DNA from: Rapana venosa
Taxonomy: Eukaryota; Mollusca; Gastropoda; Neogastropoda; Muricidae
Assembly: GCA_028751875.1 (NCBI GenBank)
Contig: CM054145.1
Location: 46,833,584 to 46,897,583 of the forward strand
Direction of reading: 5' to 3'
DNA length: 64,000 nucleotides
In this document: in pieces, positions 43,298-57,443 of the stretch
How positions within the stretch are numbered: position 1 is the first letter of the stretch
Layout: every line of letters starts with the position of its first letter
Program-made: the position numbers and the translations under genes
The notes under the pieces: model-generated
Seen by the model: only the letters and a program-made list of their open reading frames with translations
Told to the model about the DNA's origin: nothing
Databases searched by the model: none

Positions 43298-43735
43298 ACA
43301 ACCCAGATTCCAACAAACCACAGTTGGCCGTCCTCCTTCATCTGTTTCTGGTCCATCCACCTGGAATGTCCTCCCTCATTTCACTCGTCAAAAGCCTTCA
43401 CTTGATTCCTTCAAATCCAGCCTCAAAACACACTTATACCTACCTGAGACTTTCCCCCCACAAATCTTCCCTAATTTTCCAACGCTTCTTTCACAGTCTA
43501 AAGTGTTGTTCCGTGGTGTGTGTGTTTGTGTGTTGTGTTGTGTGTTGTGTGTGTGTTGAGTGTATGTTGTGCGTGCGTTGCGTGCGTAGTGCGCGCGCAA
43601 TGTATTTCTCATTATTTTAAGGAGAGTTGCATGCCTGTAAATGATTGAAGTGCAAGCGCTTCGATTTGTTTTTTTTACAAGATTCAGCGCTATTTAAATA
43701 CCATGTATTATTATTATTTAAATTCTATACAACAC
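43298..43735 (+). pseudogene. Jockey/CR1-like LINE 3' end (copy 2)
   Basis: Same as 26913-27345: FTRQKPSLDSFKSSLKTHLY, the TG-rich UTR and the (ATT)n tail. The first 90 bases present upstream of copy 1 are replaced by a C-run. Confidence 0.75.
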
Positions 43736-44165
43736 ACGCAAACAAAGACGAACAATTAACGTTCATGTGTCTACAACACAACAAGCACTGAACTCCCTTT
43801 GAAGAGCTCAACACAGCATGGGCAAGAGAAGATGCGCAACTTCGAATATTCAGCAGAAACAGCAAGATGAGGAATCAGGATGGGACAGTTGTAAGGTTCT
43901 TACGCATAGACTACAGCAAACAAAGTTTTCATCCCATTGTTGGAGGTGCTACATTCCCCTAACATAGAAATAGTAACAAAAACGGCTGTGCTAAACATAC
44001 AGAACAAAGATGATAAGTGCTTTTATGTGGTGTGTGCTAGCAATGTTGTTCCTATAAACTAATGCAGAGAGTGGCAAACATCATGACAGTGTAACAAGCT
44101 CGAACTTCACCTGGTATTACCTTCCCTTTGAAGTGAAAATATTGATGCTTTGAGAACTAAACCCC

Positions 44166-46891
44166 CCAATTAGTGTTAATGTGTACACTTGGGAAGATAC
44201 AGAACCAAGGTTAAAGACCGTTGAGGATATCCAAAGGTTCCCTACAGTTTGTAGTCCTGATAAGAATCATGTAGACCTTTTGTTAATCACAATGACAATG
44301 GCTACCATTATACACTAATCATAACAATGAGTAGACGTATTGACCATACCACAAAAAAGCATCAAAAGCAAGAGTTTCTTAGACGATGCTTATTCGTTTT
44401 ACCATCACTACAACACCTGCTGACAAACCCAGAAAAACATTGTAAGTGTGAGGCTGAAGCAATACATTACTATGTCACACACAAGACCGGAAGCAAGTGT
44501 ACTTCAAGAAGATAAAAAAGTTACAAAAGAGCCCTTATGTAGTGTATGCTGACTTCGAGTCCTATCATTGTGCCATACCAAGGACAGTAGAAAAAGATAT
44601 ACCTAAAACAGTCCTGCTAGTAATCACCAATTTTGTTCCTTTGCTTATGGTTGTTGTTAAAATCAGATGGTGGACACTCAAGCCAGTTTTGTATAAGGTC
44701 CCAGACGCGGCCTAAGGTTTTCTTGAACACATGAAAGCAAATCATAACCCTACTCTCAACAGCTAAACCGACAAGAATCATTATGACAAAGAAGAACAGA
44801 ACATATCCCTCTGTCAACACAGTGTTGGATTTGTGGTAATACTCTTGCTGGTGAGCCCATAGTCCAAGATCATGACCACATCAGTGGTAAGTTTCAGAGC
44901 CCACATAGTAAGTTAATCTACAACTAAAAGTAGATCCCAAAAACATGAGCTGCAGTCTCTTCCACAAATCTAAGAGGTTACGACTCACACCTAATCATGC
45001 AGGCAGTAACTGATGATAAAGGCTTACGCAATGCACAATCATCAAGAAGTAACTGACTTTTACACTAAATAGCTTAATCCTTCTTTGATTCTGGCCAACA
45101 TCGGATGGGATCTCTAGAGTCCTTGTCATCATCACTGATACTTGCTCAATTACAAAAAATACTTCGACACAAAGCTCGTGCGAAAAAGGATCTAATCCTT
45201 ATGATACACTGGACCATGGGAAAGCTTTGATGAAGAAGAGCTAGGCCGCGCAAAAGGATATCTTCTTCACAGCAGACTGACAGAGCCAAATGAATCCAGT
45301 GATGATGACTATCAGCATATGCTCCACAGTGGGCATGGCAAAAGATGCAGTGTCGACGATGGGCGATTACCATGATCAGTATCTACTTGCTGATGCCAAT
45401 GTTTTTGCTTGCTGATGTCTTTGAACTAACTGAAAGACCGGAATGAAACATACGGACTAGACCATCCAACATTATATTACAGCACCGGAATGTCTTTGGG
45501 AATGCTTCTTGAAGTTTACTGGTGCAGATTGATTTGTTTCTGACTGCCAATGCTCCAAATGATTGAGATGGACTGCGGGTGGCATCCAGTAAGGCATCGC
45601 ACATTACTGTAAAGGCAAACAACAAATATTTAGAAACTATGAATCCTAGCAAAGCTTCTAACTACTTCATAGTACTTGGACCAAACAATCTGTATTGATG
45701 GCGATGTGTCAGTCACTACCACTAAGAAACTTCAGTTGTTTTAATGTCCTTTTTGCTGTTGAAGGAGACTCTAAAACGTTGTCAAAATGTGCCTGATCAA
45801 GCACGTAAGGTTGGATCTAAGAAGAGGATTTAGTCTATCCCCATGAAAAACATGAACGCACAAATGACTACCCAATGGGCAGCAGAAAGGCTCAAACATC
45901 TCCAACAGAACCACCAAAGCTTGTACCAAACTTAATACAAGAGCAAGTATGTTTGCACTACAGACAGCTACAGTTCTACTAAGCCGGGTTTAATTCTTAC
46001 CTGCTGTTTCATCGTTCATTGTGGTTGACCAAGAGCCGAATCATGAAACCAACAACCCATGAAGAACACTGATCTGAGAACGAAGGCAACCGATGCATCG
46101 AAAAAGGATACTTCAAGCTCATGAACAATAGCTGCTGGTAAAACAATGGAGGAACCCACACAAAAGAAAAGATTCAGACAATTCATAAAAGAACACGAAG
46201 CATAAAGCTAACATCAAAGCCTGAAGCCTATCAAGACTACAGACAATTCCATGACAGTCTGTATGGCATCAATAAAGAAGAAAGTTGCAGGTTATACTAA
46301 CAAGCAGTATCATTGGTTAGTGTCTGGAGCTGTCAAAAGCTGATGGATGCTAGGAATCTTGTATGATTATCAAGCCTAACATCCTGCTAAAGGGTCTTTT
46401 ACACAGACACAACTCTTTCATCCTAGACATACCCACAGAAATATTTACAAAGACCTTGTAGAGGACGTAGCGCTGGGATCAGAGCATTGTATGACACCGT
46501 GATTATCCAAAACAGTCCCTTGCATTCATCAGTAACAAAAAAGTTTATTGTAAGATGAAGGATGAATGAACGCACTATTATCAAAGAATATGTTGGGCTA
46601 GGGCCCAAGATGTAATCGTATGCAAGCATCAGGTGTTATAAAAAAGGCAAAAGGCGTGGCAACAGAGGTCCAACAGCATCATCATGATAACTACAAAGAG
46701 GCCTCTTTGAAGGTAAGGTATTTCCATCATGACATCCCAAAGCTCTGCCTCAACCCAGCCATCAGATCAACACACCTGAGGTTTAGACAAAAGACATTGA
46801 TTGCGCAGGAACAAAACGAGTATAATTTCTTCACCAGAGCACGCATACGCACTAGGACACTGGAGAACAAAGTAATAATTATTAATTAATT
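44166..46891 (+). pseudogene. polB: Polinton-type DNA polymerase B, decayed (copy 2)
   Basis: Same reading, motifs and breaks as 27780-30505, shifted by 16386 bases. For example, the exonuclease motif is at about 44545 and motif B near 46116. I found no difference from copy 1 that repairs or adds a stop. Confidence 0.83.
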
Positions 46892-47350
46892 AATTTTTTT
46901 AATCATTTATAATACAGCTAAAATTTTGGAAGAAACTCCAATGGATTGTTTACTCTTTATCGAATACTATGGTAGTAGTACCATGCCACGTCTCCTGCTT
47001 TTACAGTGCGACATTCTAGATGACTTTGGCGAGCAATAGAAATAAAACGTGATCATGGCCGAAAGAAGAATTGCTAAATAATATTCTAGGAGTTTTTAGT
47101 AAAGATGAGAGAGTGTCCAACCCACTTCAGTATTATCAAAAATGTCCATAAATGTAGTAACAATAAACAGTTAATGAGACCATACAGTCACTAACAACTT
47201 ACATTTGATGAAATAGTACCAACCTTACTAGAAGCGGACAGAATAGGTGGCACTAGCTGCAGTTCTCACTAACAAAACCCGCCTGTGTGCTGGTAATGAC
47301 AAATAATAAATAGCGAGGATCCACTCCACAACTTTTTTTTTTTCTTTCAT

Positions 47351-47951
47351 AAAGTGTCTATTCTCCAGAATGGGATCTGTTGCTCGTTTAACTGTCCTGT
47401 CTTCAGCTTCTCCAGGAGCCTACTATCTCTCATTTCTTTCCGAAGGGTATAGTGGTGAATAGAAGGTGTTGTTTGGATGTGCTGCTGTATTGTTTGCCTT
47501 TGATAGCGTCCACAGGTATTAACCCTATGCTTTAGTTATTCTCAGAGTTCATTTGCTCTCAAAAACGCAGGCAGTCTCTTACCCACTCTGTATTTCGTTG
47601 CTGGGATCATGATTTCTGTGGTACTGATATGCAAACAGTCCTTTCTGCTAACAGCTTGTTAAAACTTTCAACCAGTGCTTGAGATCTGTGTTGCCTGGTA
47701 AACCTCTTACCATCAACGCACTGAATAAGTCTGGGATATTTTAGTGTTCCCCAAAATACATTTCTTGCAAATGCAACTGCAGTTCCGCGGTGGCACTCTT
47801 TTCAGTAAGGGCTTCTGCATCTTTATACCTAGACCTACTCCACTACAGTAAGAGCAATAACTTTACCACTTATCTTCTGATTGTGTCGATGTGGTACGTA
47901 TAAAAGGTCGATAACGTCAGCGTGTAGACCAGATTGACTGCATCTTTTGTG
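47351..47951 (-). pseudogene. Polinton-type integrase, decayed (copy 2)
   Basis: Identical by eye to 30965-31565, including the frame changes. It converges on the copy 2 polymerase. Confidence 0.75.
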
Positions 47952-48905
47952 TACTCATATTTCTACTATAAAGTATAAATATTTATTTGTAATCTCTTAA
48001 TACATATTGAATGATTCGTTGTCAGGCTGTTTGCTTTGCAATGGGTTGGCTGTTGTTTGTGGTTTTGGCTTTTGTTCTCTTGCTGTGTTCTTGTCTTGCT
48101 GGTTGCTTGCTGCTCCTACTCTATAGCTGTATAACCAATTCCATAGCTGTTAATACCCATAATATTAGTAAGACTGAATGTTTGTTTTTGGTGATGCTGT
48201 GTCCCTTTTTTCTGTGTTTCTTAGGCATTCAGTTTCTAAGTGTTTCTCAAGTAAAGATATCTTGCTTTGCTTGTTGCTAGATTTTCTGTCGAGTCCATCT
48301 GCTAACCTCTTTCCAGCTCAACTCTCCCAGGTATTCTTTGATTACAGATGTCACTTGTGAAAAGGGAGGGTTGCTCATGTTCTTGCATTCTCCTGTGCTT
48401 CTCTGTTAGTTCGGTGTGCTGTGTTCTTTTCCTCCATCTGTCCTCTATGTGTTAAATTTTTATATGTTTTTTATATATGTCTCACACTAAACATACTGTC
48501 TAACCAGAGCCAAAACGGTAATACATTATCACAGCCAAGTGTCACCCAGCGTTCTAACAAAATAGGATCTTGTAAGGTCAAAAGCTAAGTCACTTCTGGA
48601 GTCCAACATTAAAGACCTAATTGTTCTTTAGCATATAACCAATTACATATCCCTAGCTTTTCACTACTTGCTCCAGAAGATTCAGACCTTATAAAATACT
48701 TAATAATGTCTTTGGTGTAACTGCTGCAGCTGTTACAACTGTTAGTTTCTGCCTAAAATGCTTGTTTTACCCACAAGCAGCAAGAGTACAACTTCTCCTT
48801 CCTATCCAGTAGATTCTTCTCATCTGTTATTTCTTCTTGACTAGAACCAGTAGATTCATCAACAAAAGTTTAGTACGCAATTCATGTTGCTAACTTTAAT
48901 CAATA
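47952..48905. other. Unassigned part of the Polinton relic or flank (copy 2)
   Basis: Equivalent to 31566-32519; nothing further recognised. Confidence 0.4.
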
Positions 48906-49141
48906 TATTTTTGTGTAAAATAATGTTGTTGTTCTTGACAAGTTGTTGATAAGGTGGTTTTGATAAGTTGTTGATGGGGATTGTTATTTCGTGACAAGTC
49001 GTAATATAGTTCTTGTTTTTAGTTTCTTGATAAGTTCTTGTAATTCTCTGGTAAGTTCTTGTATTATTGTTAATAATTCTTAGCAAGTTCTTGATAAGTT
49101 GTTGATAATTGTTAATAAGTTGTTAATAATTATTGTTTTAA
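48906..49141. repeat. Minisatellite of about 12-bp units (copy 2)
   Basis: Equivalent to 32520-32755. Confidence 0.8.
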
Positions 49142-50529
49142 GCATAAATTCCCATATTTTATAGTTTAACCCCATAAAAATTAATTATATTACTTTCAGT
49201 TTTGAGTAGAGAGATAGGGAAAAAGCCGAATTCAAGGTAACAGCCTTATTTTTTTAATAAAACTATCAAGTTTTTGTTCATGAGGCGAAGTTTGCTGTTT
49301 ATGGATCAACTTATAATCCTGCATTTCATATTCTTTCTCCAGCCATTTTTAAAAGAATATATTGATTCGAACAATCACAAACAATTGTGATTAGAAAAGT
49401 CCCGAAAACCCAGTGACTGCCCACCCAATGCATGCAGATGCAGTTTATGAATGGTAATTTCTATAAGGGAAAGACAGTGTTAGGTTAGCTTTATTTACCA
49501 GTTTTCTTGCTTGAGTGATTCTTTTTTTGGGTCCTCGACAGACCGCTGGCAGTTAAGGTAAGTGAATGATCTCGATAGGCTGAATCTGGTCTGCAGTCCA
49601 CTTGGAGCACATGTGGTAAAACATGTGTGTAATATCACATGGCTGAAGGAAGCATGGTGCTTTCTCGAAACTAGAAACATAGAGGTTACTATCAAAGCGC
49701 AACAAAAACTTCAAATGAATGAATGAATTAACAATAAAATAAGTTAAGCGAGCCGCCGAACAGCCTTGAAAGCAGGTGAAAAACGTTATATAACACTATA
49801 TACAAAAGTCATGGTGCAGTCAGACAGATCCACCTGTTTACGCATAACCGTTTCTATTTTTAGAACCAACATCATTTGGTTAGCGGCAAGCCCTGACAGT
49901 TTAATGCCATAATCTTCATTGAGAAAGCTCGCAGATCCGTTTTTTAGGTAGGGTGAGAGTTGTCTGATGCTGACGAAATATCTGACATTACCTAACAAAC
50001 TACGCAAGGCACAGGTAAGATAAATTCAAACACTTTTTTAATGAAAAGCTCGCACGTCTTCACTGCACTGCTTCACACTGCAAATGACAAGACAGCTAGG
50101 GCTCAGGATGCTACAACATAGAGTTTCTGAGCGGAAATGTCGTCACTGTTACTAATCAACAGATTCTAAACTAGTCTTGTGATTGGGGAAAGGTAAGTAA
50201 CAGTCAAGATATGTCATACCAGGCGGGGAGACACACCTAGCGGCTACCTATTGAAATCTCCGTTATTCAGATGACAAAGCCTATTCCTGCTGTTGTCATT
50301 CAAGCTGCGGTGCGAGGTGTGTGTCCTCCTACCAACCCATTCTTTCTCCCTCTTCAACTCTTTTTTTCTGTGGACCAGTATACATAAATTCCATAATTAT
50401 TAAATTTTTACACCATCACAAATAAATTATTATTACTTTCAGTTTTAGTAGAAGATAGGGAAAAGGGGCATCAAGATTGTGCCTATTTTTTAACTAAAAC
50501 GCCGCAAGTTTTGAGTCGATGAGGCGCAA
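49142..50529 (+). repeat. Direct repeat pair and enclosed segment (copy 2)
   Basis: The repeat members are 49142-49299 and 50372-50529, with the unassigned 1.07-kb body between them, as in copy 1. Confidence 0.6.
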
Positions 50530-50599
50530 GCCGAATCGGCTCAAAGTTGCAGAGTTTGTAAAATTATCGGCAAAGAGCTTGAATGCCCCTTTTCCCTAT

Positions 50600-50911
50600 C
50601 TCTCCCCCATCCATTAGACCATGGGTGGTGGTTTAGGTGCTAGTCTTTCGGATGAGGCGATAAACCGAGATCCCGTGTGTTACACAAAATTATTTAGCGC
50701 AGGTAAAAACCCACGGCAACAAGAGAGTTGTCCCTGGCAAAATTCTGCAGAAAACAGCCACTCTGATATTGAAACAATTACAGTTGCAGACAGGAAAACG
50801 ATAATAATGGGTGGCGCTGCTCTTGTGGCGACGCGCTCTCCCCGGGGAGAGCAGCCGAAATTTCACGTAGAAAAATCTGCCAGAACTTAAGTGGTATGAA
50901 TAAAAATGTCA
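50600..50911 (+). mobile_element. SINE family C, 3' part (copy 2)
   Basis: Cleaner than its copy 1 counterpart: CCATTAGACCATGGGTGGTGG, CTTTCGGATGAGGCGATAAACCGAG. An 89-codon frame (50621-50890) opens here only because fewer indels are present; it is not a gene. Confidence 0.78.
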
Positions 50912-50930
50912 GAGATCTCAGCTTCTCTGG

Positions 50931-51144
50931 GGTCCAGATTCTAGAGGGTGGTGCCCATCTCCTCTCCCTCGCTGCTTTACCTTACCTGACCCTAAAGATG
51001 CAGGTGCCCATTTACAGCTGGGTGAACTGGGTGACTGTACTGAAGCCAAGGCGCGCAAACGGTCACCCATCAAAGAAGTAACCACACTCAACGCAAATAG
51101 CTTGGGGAGAGAGCGAATGCTCTGACCACTGAGCTATCCAGGTG
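50931..51144 (-). mobile_element. SINE family A, - strand (copy 2)
   Basis: Equivalent to 34550-34762, with intact tRNA box A and the 5S box C region. Confidence 0.82.
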
Positions 51145-51156
51145 ATTGTAACTGTC

Positions 51157-51513
51157 CTCTAAAATCGGATAAACCCGCTTTAACTAAATGCAGTCAAACC
51201 AAAACCTGATGTTTTTAGGGTATATCTGGCAGCACTGGCACAGTGAATGAATACAGTATCTGCAGTATAGATCACAAGAGTTTTGAACAGCACTCCCGTC
51301 TCAAACGCATCCATCCAATGGGGTAACGCATGACTGTACTGCATCCACTTTGCCCATTAGACGTCCATAGCGAGTTGTGCTGCTATATAAGGCGCTATGT
51401 GAGTCCCTGTGATGTCCCCACAGAATAAAATCCAAGGAGACTCTGACGGGAAGAATCGCAATCTTGACTTCTCAACCAGAAATACATCGCATTAAGAAAG
51501 CACTGCGCCAAGT
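51157..51513 (-). mobile_element. SINE family E, - strand (copy 2)
   Basis: Equivalent to 34775-35130. Confidence 0.7.
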
Positions 51514-51546
51514 GCGTATTTTGGTTTTGTTTTATTTTGATTATTT

Positions 51547-51868
51547 TTGGTTCATTGCTTGCTCCAACAACTGCGCTCTAGGGTACGACTGAAGGTCGCG
51601 GGTTGAATCCCTTGAGTCAGGCGGAGTTTTCGGACTCCGCCGCTCCTACCCAGAGTGACTGTCCGTGGACTCATAGAAGTCCTGGACCACACAGTCGAGC
51701 TTCAATCCGCTAGCCCTATACGGATGCGAGTTTGAACATGTTGCTCAAATTACATACCAACACCCGCAGGTGTCTGTATCTCTCGGGCGCGTTGACGGCC
51801 GTAATATATTACGAATAGTAAGCGTAGAAGCACACAGCCCTGACAGTAGTCTCAAAGCACATTCACTT
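51547..51868 (+). mobile_element. SINE family D, + strand (copy 2)
   Basis: Equivalent to 35165-35485. Its tail resumes at 52254 after the A+T-rich insertion. Confidence 0.7.
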
Positions 51869-52253
51869 TGATCTACTTAATAGAATACTGAAACTCATTA
51901 CATAATTGAATTATTATCAAGAAAGTTAGATTAAAAAAAAATCTATAAATAGAATAATTATTCTTACATAAAAAAGCTATTAGAATTTAAACAATTTTAT
52001 ACAGTAATATTATAAACTTGATGACTTAACATTTATATTTAATTAAAAACTATAAAGATTGTTACCTTATAAAGATATAGAAAAAAAGTATAAAAAAATC
52101 GAATTCTATTTATATCCTATATTTAAACATACTTATTTATCAATAACTATACTTAAAAAAATTCTTATTCTTTAAGCAAAATATAAAATTCTTTAAAAAG
52201 TATATAAAATAAATCAATGGCCTAAAAAACCTGAAATAATCAATATCTAATAT
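51869..52253. other. 385-bp A+T-rich insertion (copy 2)
   Basis: Same length and sequence by eye as 35486-35870. Confidence 0.85.
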
Positions 52254-52320
52254 CCAAAGCATCATCATAAATCATCCCTCATTATCCATTGATCATCATA
52301 ACAAAAAAAGTGTTAATGAA

Positions 52321-52783
52321 TCGTGGTCCCGGTTGCCCTGCTGCATGGTGAACCTCAGATTCGTTTCCCCTACACCTCTCCGTTCTGTTCGAGTTTGTGG
52401 TTCAAAGCCTTTGGGTTGGGTTCTAACGGTGGTGAACTTTAAAGAGATAGTGGTTGTCGCCACCTCGGGTGAGACTCACCCATCTTGGCTACCCCGACTG
52501 AGCTAATACTGTCGTTAGAAGGGGGCTTTCGTAGGGGTGTCCCTGCGTATGTTGCTTGGAACAGGCACCCAATGATATACCACCAAAGTACCCAGCAGCA
52601 GCGCTGGGCCCCTCTGCCTGGTGGCCCCATGACGGCCCACATTCGATGGTCTTCTCCCAGGGACGTCCGACCTTGAGGAGAAGACGTCCATGAATCTGGG
52701 TGTGGCTGTGTCGGGGAGTCGAATGAGCGGGTGGGAACACGGACAGGAAATTCACAGAAGATGAAGTTGCCAAAAAATATCCC
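52321..52783. repeat. Unclassified interspersed repeat F (copy 2)
   Basis: Equivalent to 35938-36400. Confidence 0.6.
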
Positions 52784-52792
52784 CATAACCCT

Positions 52793-53633
52793 CCAACTCC
52801 CCCCCCCCCCCACCGCAAAAAAAAATCAAAACAAAACAAATACTCCCCCAACAACAACCCAAACAAAAAGAGCAACAAAACTAACAAAAATCAACCTCCC
52901 CCCAAAAAAACAAAAGAGAGAACAACCCCCCCCCTCCCATCAAGAACAGCAACCCAACAACACCAAAAAACGATAACAAAACAAACAAACAACTCAAACC
53001 CCTACTCAGACAGGAAAATGATCGCACTACACAGTGAAAAACAGGGCTTTCAAGGAAAACAGCCTCGAATTTTCATACACAGAAATCCGGCTGGTTTGAA
53101 CAAAATGCAAGCGTAAAGGAAATAAATACAGCACACAAAAGAAATTAACTGGACGATGCCCCACAGTGCCGCAGCTTCTAAGATGAGCTGTCCCGAGTTC
53201 GGGATCTTTTCTACAGCCAACTTCAATCTATTTCATGTTTTTCATAAAAACCAGTAAATGGTGTATGGCTGATGATCTTATTGCATAACGAGAAACCAAT
53301 AACATGTGAAACCATACATTTAAGCTTTGTAACAAACAGCAAAACAGCAACAAACAACCACCCTCCCCCCAAAAAAACAACACAAACACCCCCCCAACCA
53401 TAAACGACCACCAACCAGCCACCAAACACATACACACACACAAAATCCAGCCTGAACATCATTGCAAATACAACAAACAAGCAATAAACAAACCAAAAAG
53501 CCCCTCAAACAACAACAAAAACGCCAGCAACTAGAAATTAAAAAAAGAAACAACAACACAGCCACAAAATGAATTAAAAATTAAAAAACCCCAATACTTA
53601 TACTGACATTACCAAGATAACAAACAATAACAC
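52793..53633. repeat. A/C-only tracts with core (copy 2)
   Basis: Equivalent to 36410-37250. Confidence 0.75.
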
Positions 53634-54446
53634 CAAAACGGTTAGTGCTCCACCCACACCCACCCCCCAAAAAAAAAAAAAAAAAAAAAAAGAGAAAACG
53701 TCCAAATTTACAGAGAAGACGTCGCGTGGAGCTAACGAATGTAAGACTTAAGCTAAACGCTGCTGGAATATAAATCCCTGTGTGTCTGAGAATCGATGCT
53801 GAAACAAAGGCTGATATAGCGGATTCATTGAAGATCGATACAAACATGGTCCCGTCCTGTATCACAACACAACACACACACACACACACACACACATAGA
53901 GAGAGAGAGATATGAGAGGAGAGGAGAGAGAGAGAGAAGAGTGAAGAGGAGAGAGAAGAGAGATAAGAGAATGATCTTTAATACACAAGATGAAGATGGT
54001 TAGGCCAAACCTAGTCTTCACAATCTTGCCTTTGTAAACCATACGGACAGGAAAACAATCAACAAGCGTGCTTAAAAAAAGGGAAAAAAAGGACACACAA
54101 AATTAACTGATAACATGTAAAAATATTCAAAAGAGAGAGAAGAGCTACCTAAAACAATACACAATAAACAACAATTATTCATAAGCTGCTAGCTTTACAA
54201 GCCGTTCAGCATACGTCACGTGATTCATCCATACCAGCCTTTTCTTGTTTATTGTGTGTTGTGTGTGTGAGTGTGTGTGTGTGTGTGTTGTTTTCAAAAA
54301 AACAAACTTAATGTTATGTAAAAAAACCAACTCTGATAGCCAAAAATGGTCAATGAAAAACGTCAGTAACTGTTATTTGGTCCTTTATAGATATCTAGCA
54401 AGACAGCACAGACCAAAGGCATTTCCTATGTGTCCATCCACTGGCC
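53634..54446. repeat. Microsatellite-rich segment (copy 2)
   Basis: A-run, (CA)n near 53872-53896, irregular GA and (TG)n near 54255-54290, as in copy 1. Confidence 0.75.
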
Positions 54447-54743
54447 AGGGAAGGGATAGCCATGTTCAGAGCGCTTTCCCCCAGCCAAGTTAAAAGCATA
54501 ATGAGCGTGGTTACCACTTATGGGAGACCGTTTCGCACTTTGCTTCGAATACAGTTCCCACCATCTTCAAACCAGACTGTAAACAGGTAACTCCTTCTCT
54601 CTTTAGGGTCATGGACGGAAAAGCACGACGGAGAGGAGATGGCGCCGCCCTCAATATGCTGGCCCCTGTAGAAGCTGAGGTGTCCTCTGACGCCCTCGCT
54701 CCCCTAACGACCCACAAAGGTTATTGGGACACCTTTACCTTTC
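54447..54743 (+). mobile_element. SINE family A, + strand, degraded (copy 2)
   Basis: Equivalent to 38064-38360, with the same damage in box A and box C. Confidence 0.82.
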
Positions 54744-54927
54744 CTGGTTGAGAAACTTAACTTAAATATAACAAAAGAAGACCGGCGTAAGATGATGTGT
54801 AGATGATGGCGACTCTGTAGTTGTGAGGAGTATAGGTGGCTTTCCGTCGCGTCGGCCATTTAACCCTTTCTTCTTCAAGCTGGTTTTTCTCCTCTTGTTT
54901 TATGTATCAAAATTGACCATCAAAATG

Positions 54928-55343
54928 ATCGTGGTCTAGAGGTAAAGCTCCCTTCAGAAAGCAAAAATCCTGGTCGGAGTGTGCGGCGGTTTTGAAAATC
55001 CTGTTTGGATCCGAACTTTTTTTCCCCACCCATTAGACCAAGAGTGATGGTCTGGGCGCTAGGCTTTTCGATGAGCCCGTAAACCGAGCCCTGTGTTGTT
55101 ACACATAATTATTTAGTGCACGCTTAAAAAAAAAAAAAACCCACGGCAACCAAGAGAGTTGACCCTGGAAAATTCTGTAGAAAAAAGCCATCTGATAGGT
55201 AGCAAATGCTGTTGCCGACAGGAAACAGAAAAAAAAATGGTTTGCGCTGCTATTTTGTGACCGCTCTCCCTCTGAAGCTATCCGAATTTCACTCAGAGAA
55301 ATCTGCAGTACTTTAAGTGGTATAATAAATAAATAAAAAACAC
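54928..55343 (+). mobile_element. SINE family C, + strand (copy 2)
   Basis: Equivalent to 38545-38960. Confidence 0.8.
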
Positions 55344-55591
55344 ACAAGAAACACGGCATTGTTTGCAGTCAAGTACAAACAGTCCCATTACAGATGTCCC
55401 ATCTAGCTCCTACAATACATGTAAGTACACCAGACTGATGAAACACAACTTTTCTGATAGTAATTGTTTCTGCTCTGGATCTCTCAAACGTCTTTGAAAA
55501 GAGGGATTCCATTCATCAATGAGTTACTAATTTTTTTCCAGTGTGCTGCATTGAACCCATCTACTGAACTGACATATACCAAGCTCATCAC

Positions 55592-55923
55592 TGGGGACGG
55601 AATAGCCTAGTGTTAGAACATTGCGCTCGGAATCTGACGACCCGGGTTCAATTCCCGTTCAAGGGGATAGTTTTCACACTGGAGTTAACATCAGTGCCGA
55701 CTCCAATCTCCCCAGAATCCTTCGATGAGACTATAAACCGAGGACCCGGTGCGAAAGCACGCCGAACATCTTGCGCACAACGTTAAATCCTGTTCCGGCT
55801 TTTTCGTAAATAGGCCATTGGTGGTTCTGTGGAACAGATGAACAGAATTTTCAAAATGCTACACACTGGGACTGGATGTAAAAACGCACATAAGTGTCTT
55901 ATTCCATTACCATTCGAAGTCCA
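55592..55923 (+). mobile_element. SINE family B, + strand (copy 2)
   Basis: Equivalent to 39209-39540, with box A and box B recognisable. Confidence 0.85.
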
Positions 55924-56195
55924 AGAATCAGATAACAAATAAAATAAATCATTTCCAGAAGATACACACTGCCAGCACAATCTGTCACACACATGTCTCA
56001 GTTGATCTGATCATTTAACACATTGTTGTTGCTTTGCCACATCCACATTATTGTCATGTATACCAGGTAGCTGTGTTGTGCTCTGCAGTGATCTTGTTGC
56101 CTACTTGCTGTATAGGTACATACATTCATTGTCACTTCTTTGTATCATTTATTTATTCTTTTTAGTTGTTCTTTTACTTTTGATGATAGTGGAGA

Positions 56196-56494
56196 ATAAG
56201 CACTTATGTGCTTTATTCCCCATCCAGTATCCCCCTGTGTAGCAGTTTTGTCACATTTTGGTCATCTGTTCCCACCGGCACACAATGGCCTACTCTTCCG
56301 AAAAGCGGACGGTTTTAAACGTTGACAAGAATGTTCTGCGTGCGTTCGAACACGGACCACGTTATAGTCTCATCCAAAGGACTTTTGGGGGAGGGGTGGA
56401 GTCGCGCTGACGTAAACAACCATAGAAAATCTCTTGAATGAGATTCAAACCCGGGTCAGCGATCACGAAAAAATCACTGTAACCACTCGCCCCT
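56196..56494 (-). mobile_element. SINE family B, - strand (copy 2)
   Basis: Equivalent to 39813-40112. It differs from copy 1 in a cluster near 56415-56460. Confidence 0.82.
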
Positions 56495-56817
56495 TCCACT
56501 TGTTTCTGTTGAAGTTTTGCTGCTCTCAACTGGTGAAGACAAATCTGAAATTTGTATTCGGTGTTTGTATTGTACCTGTGCACGTTGGTTCAAAACAGGA
56601 CCCCACAGCCTCAGGTGAAGAATGAAACCTGATCTTCATCACCTGATACCTTCCACAATCAGAGACGGTGTTGTCCAGCCAGCCGGGGCATTAGGGATTA
56701 TTCCACGCCGCGAAGACCCATAACGGTCATTATTGACAAGAAAAAAAGAGAACGAGAATTTAACACATCACAAAGCACAAGAGAAAGGTCTATTCCTGCT
56801 CCCACGTATCACGAATA

Positions 56818-56890
56818 GAGAAGAGAAGAAAGAGAAGAGAGAGAGAGAGAGAGGAGAGGAAGAGAAGAGAGGAAGAGAGAGAGGAGAGAG

Positions 56891-56962
<72 letters not shown>

Positions 56963-57412
56963 CGAGAAGAGAGGAGAGACACAGAGAGAGAAATTAGAGA
57001 GAGAGAAGATAGAGAGAAAGAGAGAGAGGAGAGAGAGTGGAGAGAGAGAGGAGAGAGAGAGAAGAGAGAGAGAGAGAAGAGAGGAGAGAGGAGAGAGCGA
57101 GAAGAGAGAGAAGAACACAGAGAGAGAAGATAGAGAGAGAGAAGAGAGAGAGAAAGAGAGAGAGAGAGGAGAGCGAGAGAGAGAGAGAGAGAAGAGAGAG
57201 AGAAGAAAGAGAGAGAGAAGAGAGAGCGAGAGAGAGAGAGAGAGAGAGAAGAGAATAAGAAAGGGAGAGAAAAGAAAGAGAGACAGTGACTGAGAGAGAG
57301 AGAGAGAAAGAGAGAAGAGAAGTGTGAGAGCGAGAAGAGAGAGAGACCATAGAGAGAGAAGATAGAGAGAGAGAGAAGAGAGAGAGAAGAAGAGAAGATG
57401 AAGAGAGAAGAG

Positions 57413-57443
<31 letters not shown>

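Noticed and set aside
52439..52887. Conservation of repeat F frames in copy 2 as evidence for a gene
   Set aside because: Copies 1 and 2 are nearly identical, so identity there gives no information on selection.
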